Of a DNA stretch of 64,000 nucleotides, positions 1 through 9,284 are shown in pieces. Source of the DNA: Gammaproteobacteria bacterium (GTDB taxonomy: Bacteria > Pseudomonadota > Gammaproteobacteria > Thiohalomonadales > Thiohalomonadaceae); assembly GCA_023228645.1 (NCBI GenBank), contig JALOAT010000003.1:1-64000 (forward strand), given 5' to 3'. The notes under the pieces were generated by a model. It had not been told where the DNA came from. It saw only the letters and a list, made by a program, of their open reading frames with translations, and did not search any database. How positions within the stretch are numbered: position 1 is the stretch's first letter; each line of letters starts with the position of its first letter. The position numbers were made by a program, and so were the translations under genes.

Positions 1-1
1 T

Positions 2-2920
2 GGGAATTTGGGCTCTTATTATCAAAATGATGATGTAGCATTAACTTTGCTGGCACACGATACGATAAATCTTACTCTAAATTACTTTTTTGCTTCTGGC
101 GAGTTCCCAAATGGATTAACATTGAATACTGATGGTACTATTACTGGTACGATTTTAGATAATATTGATAAACTTTATGTCTTTACCGTATATGCAAGTA
201 ATGGATATAAGCTTGTTCCTTCTACTTTTTCAATTTTGACCAATAAAATTAATGTTGCACCTGTTTGGCTGAATGACGCAGATCTTGGAATCTTTCCTGA
301 AGGATCGTATGTTAATATTTTACTAAATGCTGATGATGAAGATGGTGATCTTTTAACATACTCGTCAGTAGATTTGCCATCTGGTTTGTATATTCAAGAC
401 AGTTATTTGCGTGGTACACTTGGATCGGTTGACGAGGACACTTTAGTAACGTTCCACATTACAGTATCTGATATATTGTCAAATCCTGGTGCTGGATTAG
501 AGTCTGAACAAGAATTTACATTAACAATATCTGACGGTGCTTTGAATCCAAATTCACCACCAATATGGTTGACTCAGGAAGGACCGTTACCGTCTGGTAT
601 CAATGGCCAAATTTATTCCACATCATTAATTGCGCACGATCCAGAAGGAGATTCACTGTCTTATCAAATAGTATCTGGTTCATTACCACCCGGCTTGGTG
701 TTGGATCAAATTAATGGTTCGATAACTGGCACTATTGGCTTAATATCACAAGACACTGGGTATGATTTTACTGCAAGTGTTACTGATGGTGTTTTTACAG
801 TTGAAAGATCTTTTAATATATTTGTGAGCAGTGCGACAGTAAATCAACCTCCAGTATGGATAACTAGTTCAAACCTTGGTAATATTGTTTCTGGTGAGCC
901 AACTACTTTATACTTTGTTGCTAATGATCCTGAAGGATCCGTGGTTACTTATTCTTTTGTTAGCGGATTCTTACCAACGGGAATGTTGTTTAATGGAGCA
1001 ACTGGGCAACTATCTGGCGTACCGAGTAATGGTACTGATAGTGAAACCGTCTATCAATTTACTATTCGAGCAACTGATTTTAATCTAGCTTTTTCTGATC
1101 AACAATTTACTGTTAAGGTCGTCAATACTACTAATTTAGCACCAATTTGGATTACGCCATCTGGGCAATTGACTGATGGTTCAAATCCAATCGAGTATCA
1201 TCCGGGCCAATATGTTAATTTCCAGTTCCAGGCGATTGATCCTGATGACGGGCCATTGCCATTAACATATCGCTTATCATACAATAGTTCATTGCCATAT
1301 GGTTTAAGTGTATCAAGTGATGGTTTATTAACAGGATATGTTGGTGAAGTTTATTCAACACAAGAACTTGGTTTTATTGTTGAAGCTATGGATGGATCTG
1401 ATGTTGTACCAAGAAATTTCGTAATTAAATTTGTTCCTACGCCGGCATATACTGGTGTTGCTTGTGACCTTTATGTTCCGCTAAGTGTAGAACTTGTTCA
1501 TATGTTAGAAGCTTGGAATACTGATGATTTAATTCCTGACAGCGTCTTATATAAGGCAGATAGTCCAACATTTGGCAGGGCATCACAATATGATGTATTG
1601 GTCACAAATAATATTCATACTGATGATAAAAATCAAATACAAAATATATTATCCAACCATCATAAGAAATTTAGCAGTTTGATGGGAATACCAACATATG
1701 CTGTTGGTAGAGACAATTATGGCAACGTAGAGTATGAAGTAATTTATATTCCATTGCTTGATCCACAGGATGGTACCGATTATAATATTCCAACACAGGA
1801 TGGTATTCAATATTACAGTCATTCATTTGATAATATCCGCCAAGAGGTCAAGCAGCTTGAAAATGATGAATTCCTACCAGCTTGGATGAGATTGCCACAG
1901 GATGACACAGGAAAAACTTTAGGTTATGTTCCAGCAATAGTTCTTGCATATGTCCAGCCAGGAAAAGCACAAACTATTGTACAAAACTTTACTCAAATCA
2001 TCAACCAAACTAGTTTCAATATTCAGGAAACTACTTTTGATCGCCACGTGCTATTGGCTGATAAAGTAGATCCAATAGTTACTGTCGGATCGCAAATGTC
2101 TGTTGGCGGTGTTTTAGTAACATTTACTGGTAGTGACGTTTTCACTGCTAAAAACGATATTGAACAGGCATTATCTGCTGCTGGTAATAATGAAATACGA
2201 GTGTATTTAGAACAGTCAGTTCAATATAGCTATATTGGTACAGAATTCACGCCAACTTATGGCTATGCCTTGCGTTTTAATTATGCAAGCAATTTCATCA
2301 CTTTATCGAACATTACTGGCGCCCCTTGTGAAGAACTTGGATTTTTGCCACAATCGAATATAGAAACTACTTTTGACGGACAATTGGTTCACTTTGATTA
2401 TAGCCTAATTTTAGATGAGAAACAAAATATTCAAGCTGACGGTTTAACTTTTGTTGGTAAAGAATTATTATTTGATCGCTATATTGGCAAATTAACTAAT
2501 GGTCAAGTTTTTCAACTCAAATGGGCTCCAGATTATCAGGAAGTTTTCTATAATGGGCTTACTAAAGAATTCTGGTCAGCTAATCCTCCAATTTGGATTA
2601 CTCCTCCTGGAGAATTGGGATATATTACTACAGAAAAACCAGTAACAATCCAATTGAGAACAAAGCATCATTTAGTTGATCAAATTGTTTCATATGAATT
2701 AGTTTTTGGTAGTTTGCCACCAGGCTTTACGCTAAATAGTAGTACAGGAATTATTACTGGTGTTGCTGGACCGGAAGGATCAACAACATTCTTTACAGTT
2801 AGAGCATATGATAAATGGGGAAACTACAAAGACCGTGGCTTCACATTATCTGTTGGTGCTAATTTGTTACGAATCAAACAGTTCATTGTTCTTATTGACG
2901 GAAACGGGATTAAAATTTAA
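2..2920 (+). CDS. Putative-Ig (He_PIG) repeat virion protein, 5' end cut by window
   Basis: The frame is open to the window edge and the first possible start, a TTG at base 8, falls inside a repeat, so this is the C-terminal part of a longer gene. Counting from base 8, about six copies of a 90-100 residue putative-Ig unit can be seen (near 1-80, 84-175, 184-275, 282-372, 378-480 and 858-950). Each begins with a P-x-W-[IL] motif and contains LPxGL and a G-x-[IL]-[ST]-G turn. A roughly 370-residue non-repeat region separates the last two copies. Such repeats are common in large phage baseplate or fibre proteins and are thought to bind sugars or act as stalks. Its stop shares one base with the next start (2920). 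A surface virion role is inferred; the exact structure is unknown. Confidence 0.7.
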   Translation, partial: GNLGSYYQNDDVALTLLAHDTINLTLNYFFASGEFPNGLTLNTDGTITGTILDNIDKLYVFTVYASNGYKLVPSTFSILTNKINVAPVWLNDADLGIFPEGSYVNILLNADDEDGDLLTYSSVDLPSGLYIQDSYLRGTLGSVDEDTLVTFHITVSDILSNPGAGLESEQEFTLTISDGALNPNSPPIWLTQEGPLPSGINGQIYSTSLIAHDPEGDSLSYQIVSGSLPPGLVLDQINGSITGTIGLISQDTGYDFTASVTDGVFTVERSFNIFVSSATVNQPPVWITSSNLGNIVSGEPTTLYFVANDPEGSVVTYSFVSGFLPTGMLFNGATGQLSGVPSNGTDSETVYQFTIRATDFNLAFSDQQFTVKVVNTTNLAPIWITPSGQLTDGSNPIEYHPGQYVNFQFQAIDPDDGPLPLTYRLSYNSSLPYGLSVSSDGLLTGYVGEVYSTQELGFIVEAMDGSDVVPRNFVIKFVPTPAYTGVACDLYVPLSVELVHMLEAWNTDDLIPDSVLYKADSPTFGRASQYDVLVTNNIHTDDKNQIQNILSNHHKKFSSLMGIPTYAVGRDNYGNVEYEVIYIPLLDPQDGTDYNIPTQDGIQYYSHSFDNIRQEVKQLENDEFLPAWMRLPQDDTGKTLGYVPAIVLAYVQPGKAQTIVQNFTQIINQTSFNIQETTFDRHVLLADKVDPIVTVGSQMSVGGVLVTFTGSDVFTAKNDIEQALSAAGNNEIRVYLEQSVQYSYIGTEFTPTYGYALRFNYASNFITLSNITGAPCEELGFLPQSNIETTFDGQLVHFDYSLILDEKQNIQADGLTFVGKELLFDRYIGKLTNGQVFQLKWAPDYQEVFYNGLTKEFWSANPPIWITPPGELGYITTEKPVTIQLRTKHHLVDQIVSYELVFGSLPPGFTLNSSTGIITGVAGPEGSTTFFTVRAYDKWGNYKDRGFTLSVGANLLRIKQFIVLIDGNGIKI

Positions 2921-3984
2921 TGGCATTACCTGATCAAACATTAGAATTGACTAACATTGTCCAAATGCCTCGTTTGGACGAACTGCTTGGTGATGAATTA
3001 TTACCAGCTGCTAACAATGCTACTGAAAAACTACCTGTTAGTATAACTTCGGAATCTGTTGGTGATTATGTATTGGGTAAGTATGTTTTTAATTTAACAA
3101 CATTCCCGACAGCTAATTTAAATGGTAATACCACGTTAATGTTGGCTGATCAAGGTCAAACATATTTGACCTCCATTAATGATTTATCATCAGCGATCAC
3201 ACCATCTATTACCATTACTGGCACTGGTCTTGCATATGTCACTGATAACGGACCTGCTGACAAGACTATTGATGTGCCTAAGGCCACCTTGGAAGAATGT
3301 GATGCTGCTGTCAGAGATGACGTAGCAGTTACTCCTGCTGGCCTGGCAAATTATAAAGCACGTTTAGATATTTTGGAGGCTCAAATGGCAGCATTGCTTT
3401 ACAAGCCGATGGCGATCACTTCATTCTCAGCCTCGCCAAATTTGGTGGAAATTGGTTCAAGTGTTGGGTCTGTCACATTGAATTGGTCGTTGAACAAGAC
3501 AGCCGCAACATTGGCTATGACAAACTATACCGGAACCCCGCTCACCCCGTCTGATACTACTGCGACAGTCAACGGTCCATTTAGCTCGGACCGTTCTTGG
3601 ACATTAACAGTTTCTGATGGTACAGCAAATGCTGGAAATACAGCAACATCAACGGCATCTTTGCAATTTAGAAATAAAAGATATTGGGGTGTCTCTCCGA
3701 ATACTACTTTGACTGATTCGGAAATCATCGCTTTAAGTTCTGAATTTTCAACATCAAAAGTCAAAGATGTTACTTATAATGCTACTGGTGGTAGATATGT
3801 TTATTATGCCTATCCGGCTTCTTTCGGCACATTGAATGCTGTTACTGTTGGCGGCCTTGCATTCAGTGACTTTACCACCACCGTGATTAATTTTACAAAT
3901 GCTTCTGGTTATGCTTCACAGTATAACTTGATTAGAATTAACAATATTCAAACTGGCGCAAACATACAGGTACATTGGGCATAA
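2920..3984 (+). CDS. Fibre-type virion protein with Ig-like module
   Basis: This 354-residue protein starts with an ATG that shares its first base with the stop of the upstream Ig-repeat gene, so the two are probably translated together. The N-terminal 130 residues look like a fibre attachment region. Around residues 158-255 there is an Ig-like module of a type often found near the C-terminus of phage tail fibres (ITSFSASPNLVEIGSS start, alternating beta pattern). It is followed by a terminal domain with RYWGVSP and YVYYAYPASFGT motifs that commonly accompanies it. Host-surface contact or fibre assembly is inferred from context. No catalytic motif is visible. Confidence 0.6.
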   Translation: MALPDQTLELTNIVQMPRLDELLGDELLPAANNATEKLPVSITSESVGDYVLGKYVFNLTTFPTANLNGNTTLMLADQGQTYLTSINDLSSAITPSITITGTGLAYVTDNGPADKTIDVPKATLEECDAAVRDDVAVTPAGLANYKARLDILEAQMAALLYKPMAITSFSASPNLVEIGSSVGSVTLNWSLNKTAATLAMTNYTGTPLTPSDTTATVNGPFSSDRSWTLTVSDGTANAGNTATSTASLQFRNKRYWGVSPNTTLTDSEIIALSSEFSTSKVKDVTYNATGGRYVYYAYPASFGTLNAVTVGGLAFSDFTTTVINFTNASGYASQYNLIRINNIQTGANIQVHWA

Positions 3985-3987
3985 CAT

Positions 3988-4635
3988 ATGGCAGATCCTA
4001 CACCAATTTTAGGTACTAACGTTGCATCCGCTATCGTACCATTTACAGATGCGGACATATTTCCTACTCATCACGCCAAATATGGCAAAGGCGGCTGGCG
4101 CGGCGTGCCTACTTATGACGATTTGGCACTCATACCTGTTGACCGATTGGATGATGGTATGGCAGTTTTTGTGGTTGAAACGAGTGTCGTTTACACTTGG
4201 AATGAAACTGCCGGCACTTGGGATTATTTTACCAAAGGCGGTGACATAACATCTAAAAGAGTTACTGTTGAATATACCGTTACTAATTTAGTTGCTGGTG
4301 AAACTCAGTCATTTGAATTAGCTATGGCCAAATCGTCTATCATTTACGATTTAACATTAAGTAAGGTTGCTAAGGTCACGGCTTGGTCTACTCCTGATAA
4401 AGATGAGACCAATCCTTATATATTCTCCGCAACTGAGGATCATTTGACAGATGATGGATCGACGGTTTTAAGTGATGGGTCAATTTTGAGAAATAGACGA
4501 TATTCAATATTTGTTAATTTGGAAGATCCTCCAACAAATAAAATTTATTTTGATATGGAAAATATTGATTTTCAACCTGGTGACGTTACTATAACTATAA
4601 CTTATTTGCCGGTTGAATATGATCAAGTCTTTTAA
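3988..4635 (+). CDS. Short fibre/neck-type virion protein
   Basis: A 215-residue protein begins three bases after the previous stop. Its N-terminal half has the pattern FPTHxAKYGKGGWR...IPxxRxxDGMxVFVxET, followed by a TWNETAGTWDYF motif, which I recognise as a recurrent module in T4-like phage fibre-associated proteins. The C-terminal half is a beta-rich domain ending in YLPVEYDQVF. There are no transmembrane segments. Together with its two upstream neighbours it probably forms one virion appendage transcription unit; the next gene has its own late promoter box. The exact role is not known. Confidence 0.5.
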   Translation: MADPTPILGTNVASAIVPFTDADIFPTHHAKYGKGGWRGVPTYDDLALIPVDRLDDGMAVFVVETSVVYTWNETAGTWDYFTKGGDITSKRVTVEYTVTNLVAGETQSFELAMAKSSIIYDLTLSKVAKVTAWSTPDKDETNPYIFSATEDHLTDDGSTVLSDGSILRNRRYSIFVNLEDPPTNKIYFDMENIDFQPGDVTITITYLPVEYDQVF

Positions 4636-4663
4636 ATTGCGATCTTAAAAATCGGATTTAAAT

Positions 4664-4671
4664 AATAAATA
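4664..4671 (+). promoter_or_regulatory. T4-type late promoter box
   Basis: AATAAATA matches the T4 late consensus TATAAATA at 7 of 8 positions and lies 39 bases upstream of the ATG at 4711 in a non-coding gap. It is judged by position and motif only. Confidence 0.55.
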
Positions 4672-4710
4672 ACATAAAGAACTAAACGCCTGAAGTTCGG
4701 GAGAATATTA

Positions 4711-5769
4711 ATGACTGGCTATATATTTGAAAAAAACAATTTTTTGACAGCCGCGGAATTGATTGCTGATGCCGTCGGCCAAATGATTGATAATGGATTT
4801 ACACAGAAATATCCAGTATCAGCGTTTGACCCTCAAACTGCTGGCGAAGCTTTTAGTGTTACATTAGAAGCTAGTGTTGATGTTGATCCACTAGCAGCTA
4901 CACAGCCTTGGAGAATTCGTTTTGAGGCTTTAGAAAAAGATTTAATTAGTGTTATTGTCGCCACTCCGACCCAGTTGCCAGATGATGGTTCATTTGCTAA
5001 GGAAGTGAATGCATCAAACGCTCCAGTTGATATTATTGGTGCAGTTGGCGCTATTGCTACTGGTGGAAATATTGTTTCTTCATCACTTTCGCAAGGTTTC
5101 ATTAACCGCAGTACTCGTGTTGGTGATGATGGCAATTCCTACCCAATGTCTTATAGATTGTCTATTTCGCCACGTGGATTTTTCCTCGGAACTTGGGAAG
5201 ACGCTGTTACTGCGGAAACTTCAGCACACTTTAATTGGATATTAGTTCAAAGACCAGTTGATAGAGATACTGGTGAAGTAGTTATAACAGGTAAAGCACC
5301 AGTTTGGTGTGTGAATAGCACTGCTGATACTACTGGTATCACAAATAACATTTATCAATTTGTGGTTAGGGAATCAGATATTCTTCGTCCAGAAGCACCA
5401 AAGATGGTTGATACAACATTGACTCGCCGATCTGCAACACAAAATCAAGATGATTCAGAAGCGATTATCAATCCATATCAACAAGTTAGATTAACTGAAG
5501 ATGGCAAATATGTAATTAATTTCCCTTCAAGACTTAATTCGTCACGCTATCGTTACTCACACGAGCTTGATATGATTGCTACAACATCAGCAGACGTGGT
5601 GTCACAAGAATCAATAATTGACATTGAAGTTTATGGTGAAAATGATGGTGCCACCCCGACACCAAATCCAACACCAAGAAAATATAAAGCACTTCAGGCA
5701 AACTATACTGGAAATACTGGTATGCGCGTATTGGTATTGCACGAAGGTGGCGGTATTGATGCAATATAA
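4711..5769 (+). CDS. Virion structural protein, paralogue of the next gene
   Basis: The 352-residue product is clearly related to the gene at 5805. Both begin M-x-G-[YF]-I-x-E and share the motif VDVDPLAATQPWR near residue 55. They also share an SxRxGxxGxxxPxxYR region, an FNWxLxQRPVDRxTG motif, the phrase GKAPVWCV, and a terminal stretch ending in L-x-x-GGGI. An AACTAAACGCC leader and a GGGAGA ribosome site precede the ATG, and a late promoter box lies upstream. The conserved tryptophan-rich core suggests a globular beta domain. The position among appendage genes points to a virion component; no function can be named. Confidence 0.55.
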   Translation: MTGYIFEKNNFLTAAELIADAVGQMIDNGFTQKYPVSAFDPQTAGEAFSVTLEASVDVDPLAATQPWRIRFEALEKDLISVIVATPTQLPDDGSFAKEVNASNAPVDIIGAVGAIATGGNIVSSSLSQGFINRSTRVGDDGNSYPMSYRLSISPRGFFLGTWEDAVTAETSAHFNWILVQRPVDRDTGEVVITGKAPVWCVNSTADTTGITNNIYQFVVRESDILRPEAPKMVDTTLTRRSATQNQDDSEAIINPYQQVRLTEDGKYVINFPSRLNSSRYRYSHELDMIATTSADVVSQESIIDIEVYGENDGATPTPNPTPRKYKALQANYTGNTGMRVLVLHEGGGIDAI

Positions 5770-5804
5770 TCAAAAGATTAAAAGAACATAATTAGGAGTA
5801 TAAA

Positions 5805-7097
5805 ATGGCTGGATTTATTGTAGAACGTGGCGGATTTCCATCAGCAACTGCATTAATTGCATCACTTGTTGATGATATGGTTGCGAATGGATTCGATTTA
5901 GTTTATCCGTTAACGTTTGATTCTGGAACCGCTACGGCTCCATATAAAGTTTTGTTAGAAGCATCATCTGACGTTGATCCACTGGCAGCCACACAGCCTT
6001 GGAGAGTTATGTTTGACGTTCAGAAAATACAAAATGCTTTTTGCTACGTTGGTACATCTGCAACATTGGCTGATGATGGGTCATTACCACTTCTTTATGA
6101 AGTCGGCTTAGTTAAAAAAGCTTCATCTTCCTCCCAAGAACAGCAAAAGATGATGCCAACCGATGTTATTGGTAATGTTAATTTTAAGATGGGTACCAAT
6201 GTATATAATCCAGTTACTGCCCCTAGTTCAGGAACAAATACAGACAATGTTCAGCAGTACATTACCGCTAGTGGTGTTTGGACTCCATTTACTGAGGCGA
6301 TTATGACTGCAAGCTCAACTTACGAACAGCGAGTAGTTAAAGATGACCCTAAATTTGGTATTATTAACCGAACCACTCGAATTGGCGCAGGTTCTGGAAC
6401 AGCTTTTCCATTGCGATATAGATTGGTAATTACTGATCGCGGTGTATGGTTCGGTATTTGGGAAGATGCTGATAGTGACGTATTTTCTTACAACTTTAAT
6501 TGGGTACTAATTCAACGTCCGGTAGATCGTGAAACTGGTGCTACAGTTGTTGATGGTAAAGCACCAGTTTGGTGTGTAGCATACAATGGTGCAAATCAGG
6601 ATTTCCCACAACAAACATATTTTTTCCAAACGGTTGTTCGTGAAGCTGATGTTTTGAAGCCGGCAGGAATTGCCCATTCATTATATAATATCACTGACGA
6701 TATTAATGATCCAGAAGATACTACTGCTAATGTGGAGCAAGGAACTGACCCAGTTACTGGGTTGCTAAGACCAAACTATGCCCGACGCAGAGCCGAGATT
6801 AATCAGGAAGATTCCGACTCGATTATCAACGCACAGAACCAAGTTTCTTTGTCGGAAGATCAAAAATATATTGTCACGTTCCCAGCTCGTCTGAATACAA
6901 GTCGATTCTGCTATTCATATGAGCTTGATATGATCGGTTTTACTTCAGCTGACGTTGTTTCAAACGGAACTATCGTTCCATTGACGGTTTATGGTGAATC
7001 GCAAAATAGAGAATATTTAGCTTTGAAATCAAGCGGTTCAAATAATACTGGAGTTAGAATTGTTGTATTGAATTTGGGTGGTGGTATTACCCCATAA
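5805..7097 (+). CDS. Virion structural protein, paralogue of the previous gene
   Basis: This 430-residue protein is the longer copy of the pair. Relative to the 4711 product it carries two insertions: about 50 residues near 100-160 and about 40 residues (ITDDINDPEDTTANVEQG region) near 295-335. The rest follows the same order of motifs, including DVDPLAATQPWR, FNWVLIQRPVDRETG, GKAPVWCV and SYELDMIGFTSADVVS. The ATG follows a strong AGGAG site nine bases upstream. Tandem duplication with later insertions is the simplest reading. The two proteins could form a hetero-oligomer or alternative copies of one virion part; this is inference. Confidence 0.55.
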   Translation: MAGFIVERGGFPSATALIASLVDDMVANGFDLVYPLTFDSGTATAPYKVLLEASSDVDPLAATQPWRVMFDVQKIQNAFCYVGTSATLADDGSLPLLYEVGLVKKASSSSQEQQKMMPTDVIGNVNFKMGTNVYNPVTAPSSGTNTDNVQQYITASGVWTPFTEAIMTASSTYEQRVVKDDPKFGIINRTTRIGAGSGTAFPLRYRLVITDRGVWFGIWEDADSDVFSYNFNWVLIQRPVDRETGATVVDGKAPVWCVAYNGANQDFPQQTYFFQTVVREADVLKPAGIAHSLYNITDDINDPEDTTANVEQGTDPVTGLLRPNYARRRAEINQEDSDSIINAQNQVSLSEDQKYIVTFPARLNTSRFCYSYELDMIGFTSADVVSNGTIVPLTVYGESQNREYLALKSSGSNNTGVRIVVLNLGGGITP

Positions 7098-7111
7098 TAA
7101 TTAATTTTTTG

Positions 7112-7170
7112 TTGCCCTCTTAATTAATAAATATCAGTAGAAGACACTGGTAGATTAATTAAGAGGGCAA
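7112..7170 (+). repeat. 17-bp perfect inverted repeat enclosing a late promoter
   Basis: Arms at 7112-7128 (TTGCCCTCTTAATTAAT) and 7154-7170 are exact reverse complements with a 25-base loop. The right arm contains the purine-rich AAGAGGG that would serve as ribosome site for the ATG at 7175. The late box at 7126-7133 overlaps the left arm and loop. There is no U-tract after the right arm, so it is not a classical terminator. Confidence 0.75.
7126..7133 (+). promoter_or_regulatory. T4-type late promoter box
   Basis: AATAAATA lies 41 bases upstream of the ATG at 7175, within the 17-bp inverted repeat described separately. Transcription starting a few bases downstream would exclude the left hairpin arm. 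Confidence 0.55.
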
Positions 7171-7174
7171 TTCT

Positions 7175-8215
7175 ATGACTGCTGTTTTTATTGAGGGGTT
7201 TGATTATTATACAGCCTCTGGCTCTGGATCAGCACTTCCATTAACAAGTCGATGGACGATATCTAATGCCGGATCTACCTTGATAACAACCGGTGTTGGC
7301 CGGTATCCAAATAGCCAAGCAATGTATATGAATAGCAATATTTCAGCGTCCAGTTCATTTGCACAAACACAGATTGGCTCGACACTCACTTCTTTGAGTG
7401 TCGGATTTGCTGCTAAAATAGTAGCTTATACACAACAAAATACAATTCTTGAAATTTTTAACTCAACGGGCGGCTTGGTTCAATTTAGGTTAGATGTAAC
7501 TACTGATGGAGCATTGCAGATCAAATCAGGACCGTCAACAGTTGTCGCAACATCATCAAATGGTGTCATACCGCTCAATACCTGGGTTTATATTGAATTC
7601 GAGGCCGTGCTAAATTCTGCAAGTGGTAGATTATCTGTATATGTGAATGACACGCAAGCGGTTTCTAATTCACTAGATACTACCACGTTGACAGGTGGTG
7701 ATTTTATTAAGTTCTATACCAATTCATTAGCTACTTGGTATATTGATGATGTATATATTAATAATACGGCAACCAAGTTGGGTGAAAGTAGAGTAATAGT
7801 ATTGTCTCCAAATGCAGATACTGCTCAGAAGAATTTCCAAACCAATCCGACTGGGTTGGCTGGCAATTATGATGCGGTAAATGGTCTGACTGTGGACAAT
7901 TCGTCCTTCATTTATGGCGGTACGCAGGGATGGAAGGATATATATGATATTGATGATATGTCGTTTAATCCTCTGAAAATACACGGTATTCAACCAGTAT
8001 ATACTGCCAGAAAGGACGACGCTGCCACAATTGATGTTAGAGTAAATTTAACTGTCGGTAGCACGACAGTTAATGGAACTACTAACAACTTATTAATGTC
8101 ACAGACAGATTTTTATCGTTATTCTGATCCTATCTTAACGGTAAATCCAGATACTGGCCTGGCTTGGAAATCAACAGACATTAATAATTTAAAAATGGGC
8201 CCAGAAATACTCTAA
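7175..8215 (+). CDS. Concanavalin/LamG-like adhesin, array member 1
   Basis: This 346-residue protein is the first of six related genes in a row. It opens with the family signature F-x-[ED]-GFD-YY and continues as a jelly-roll, lectin-like domain (about residues 1-205), with WxYIEFEA and WYIDDVYINNT strands typical of concanavalin A-like folds. A second module (about 206-346) starts with the ADTAQK motif and contains NYxxVN and D-x-YDI-x-D, ending in a W-x-x-x-DINN-x-x-x-G-x motif. The ribosome site lies inside a 17-bp inverted repeat. No catalytic glutamate pattern of glucanases was recognised, so sugar binding is more likely than hydrolysis. Its virion location is inferred from the surroundings. 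Confidence 0.6.
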   Translation: MTAVFIEGFDYYTASGSGSALPLTSRWTISNAGSTLITTGVGRYPNSQAMYMNSNISASSSFAQTQIGSTLTSLSVGFAAKIVAYTQQNTILEIFNSTGGLVQFRLDVTTDGALQIKSGPSTVVATSSNGVIPLNTWVYIEFEAVLNSASGRLSVYVNDTQAVSNSLDTTTLTGGDFIKFYTNSLATWYIDDVYINNTATKLGESRVIVLSPNADTAQKNFQTNPTGLAGNYDAVNGLTVDNSSFIYGGTQGWKDIYDIDDMSFNPLKIHGIQPVYTARKDDAATIDVRVNLTVGSTTVNGTTNNLLMSQTDFYRYSDPILTVNPDTGLAWKSTDINNLKMGPEIL

Positions 8216-8224
8216 GGGAGAAAA

Positions 8225-9274
8225 ATGATGGCGATTGTTTGGTTTGACGGTTTTGAAAGATATTTTGACAATACTATATTGCCACAATATTACTCACAGG
8301 CTACTGCTACTGGAGGAGTTTCAGTTTTAGCATCTGGTCGCTATGACGGCCGCTGTTTGTCACTTGGTAGTGGCTATATCACTCAACCAGGGTCAACTGG
8401 ATTAATTAGAACACTAACATCAACATTGAATAACATTTCTGTTGGTGCAGCTATAAGACTAACTAACTCAACATCTGGAACAGTGAATCCAGTCATAACC
8501 TTAATGAATGGCTCAACAGTTATTGCTTATGTTGGTATGAGTGAAAGTCAAATAGTTGTCAGTAACAATGGTGCAGTAGCTACAGTTACAATGCCTAAAA
8601 TCTTTGATTTAACTGCTTGGAATTATTTTGAATTGGAAGTCGTAACAAGCTTAACTTCTGGTAGTATTAATTTTTATTTTAATGGTCAGGTTTTGTATTC
8701 TACAAGCAGTGTTCCAGTGAAATCGACCACTAACATTATTGCTATTGATTCTGTTCGTCTAAGTCCCCCATTTGGATCTGGTTTTAATCCCGATTTATAT
8801 TATGATGATTTTTATATTACCAACACGGCAGCTAGGTTGGGGGAATTACACATTGCCGGATTAAAACCAAATGCTGATACCGCTCAAAAACAGTGGACGG
8901 CATCATCCGGATCAGACAATTATGCGGTTGTTAATGACTTGATGAGCTCGGCAGACAATACGTATGTTCAAACAGCTAATACTGGTGATAAAGATTATTA
9001 TGATATTCAAGATATTTCTTCAGTGACTGCTATCACTGGCAATATTTTAGCTGTTGGGATTTATGGCGCAGGAAGCAAGTCAACTTTTGGTCCAGCTGGG
9101 GCGAATTTGACTTTAAAATCGAATACCACTGAAGTGAACGGAACAAGTCAGTCATTGTATGAAAATACATTAATAGTGCTACCAAGCATTATATCAGAAA
9201 CAGACCCGGCAACTTCGACAGCTTGGACTACAAGTGGTGTGAATAATATGCAAATTGGTATTAGGTCAAGCTGA
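8225..9274 (+). CDS. Concanavalin/LamG-like adhesin, array member 2
   Basis: The 349-residue product has the same two-part layout as its neighbour: a jelly-roll domain starting WFDGFERY, with WNYFELEV and YYDDFYITNTAARLGE marking its last strands, then a C-terminal module from PNADTAQKQW through DNYAVVND and DYYDIQDIS to the terminal SxVNNMQIGIRSS. A GGGAG site ends six bases before the start, and there are two adjacent ATG codons (8225 and 8228). It lies nine bases after member 1 and has no promoter box of its own, so it is probably co-transcribed. The six copies differ enough in sequence to bind different ligands, though this is inference. Confidence 0.6.
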   Translation: MMAIVWFDGFERYFDNTILPQYYSQATATGGVSVLASGRYDGRCLSLGSGYITQPGSTGLIRTLTSTLNNISVGAAIRLTNSTSGTVNPVITLMNGSTVIAYVGMSESQIVVSNNGAVATVTMPKIFDLTAWNYFELEVVTSLTSGSINFYFNGQVLYSTSSVPVKSTTNIIAIDSVRLSPPFGSGFNPDLYYDDFYITNTAARLGELHIAGLKPNADTAQKQWTASSGSDNYAVVNDLMSSADNTYVQTANTGDKDYYDIQDISSVTAITGNILAVGIYGAGSKSTFGPAGANLTLKSNTTEVNGTSQSLYENTLIVLPSIISETDPATSTAWTTSGVNNMQIGIRSS

Positions 9275-9284
9275 TGAGGATGAT

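Noticed and set aside
8..10. TTG at base 8 as the true start of the first gene
   Set aside because: The frame is open upstream and the residues before it (G-N-L-G-S) continue a putative-Ig repeat seen later in the same protein, so the gene is cut by the window edge.
7112..7170. 17-bp inverted repeat as a rho-independent terminator
   Set aside because: No T-run follows the right arm (it is followed by TTCTATG). The ribosome site lies in the arm, so a translational role fits better.
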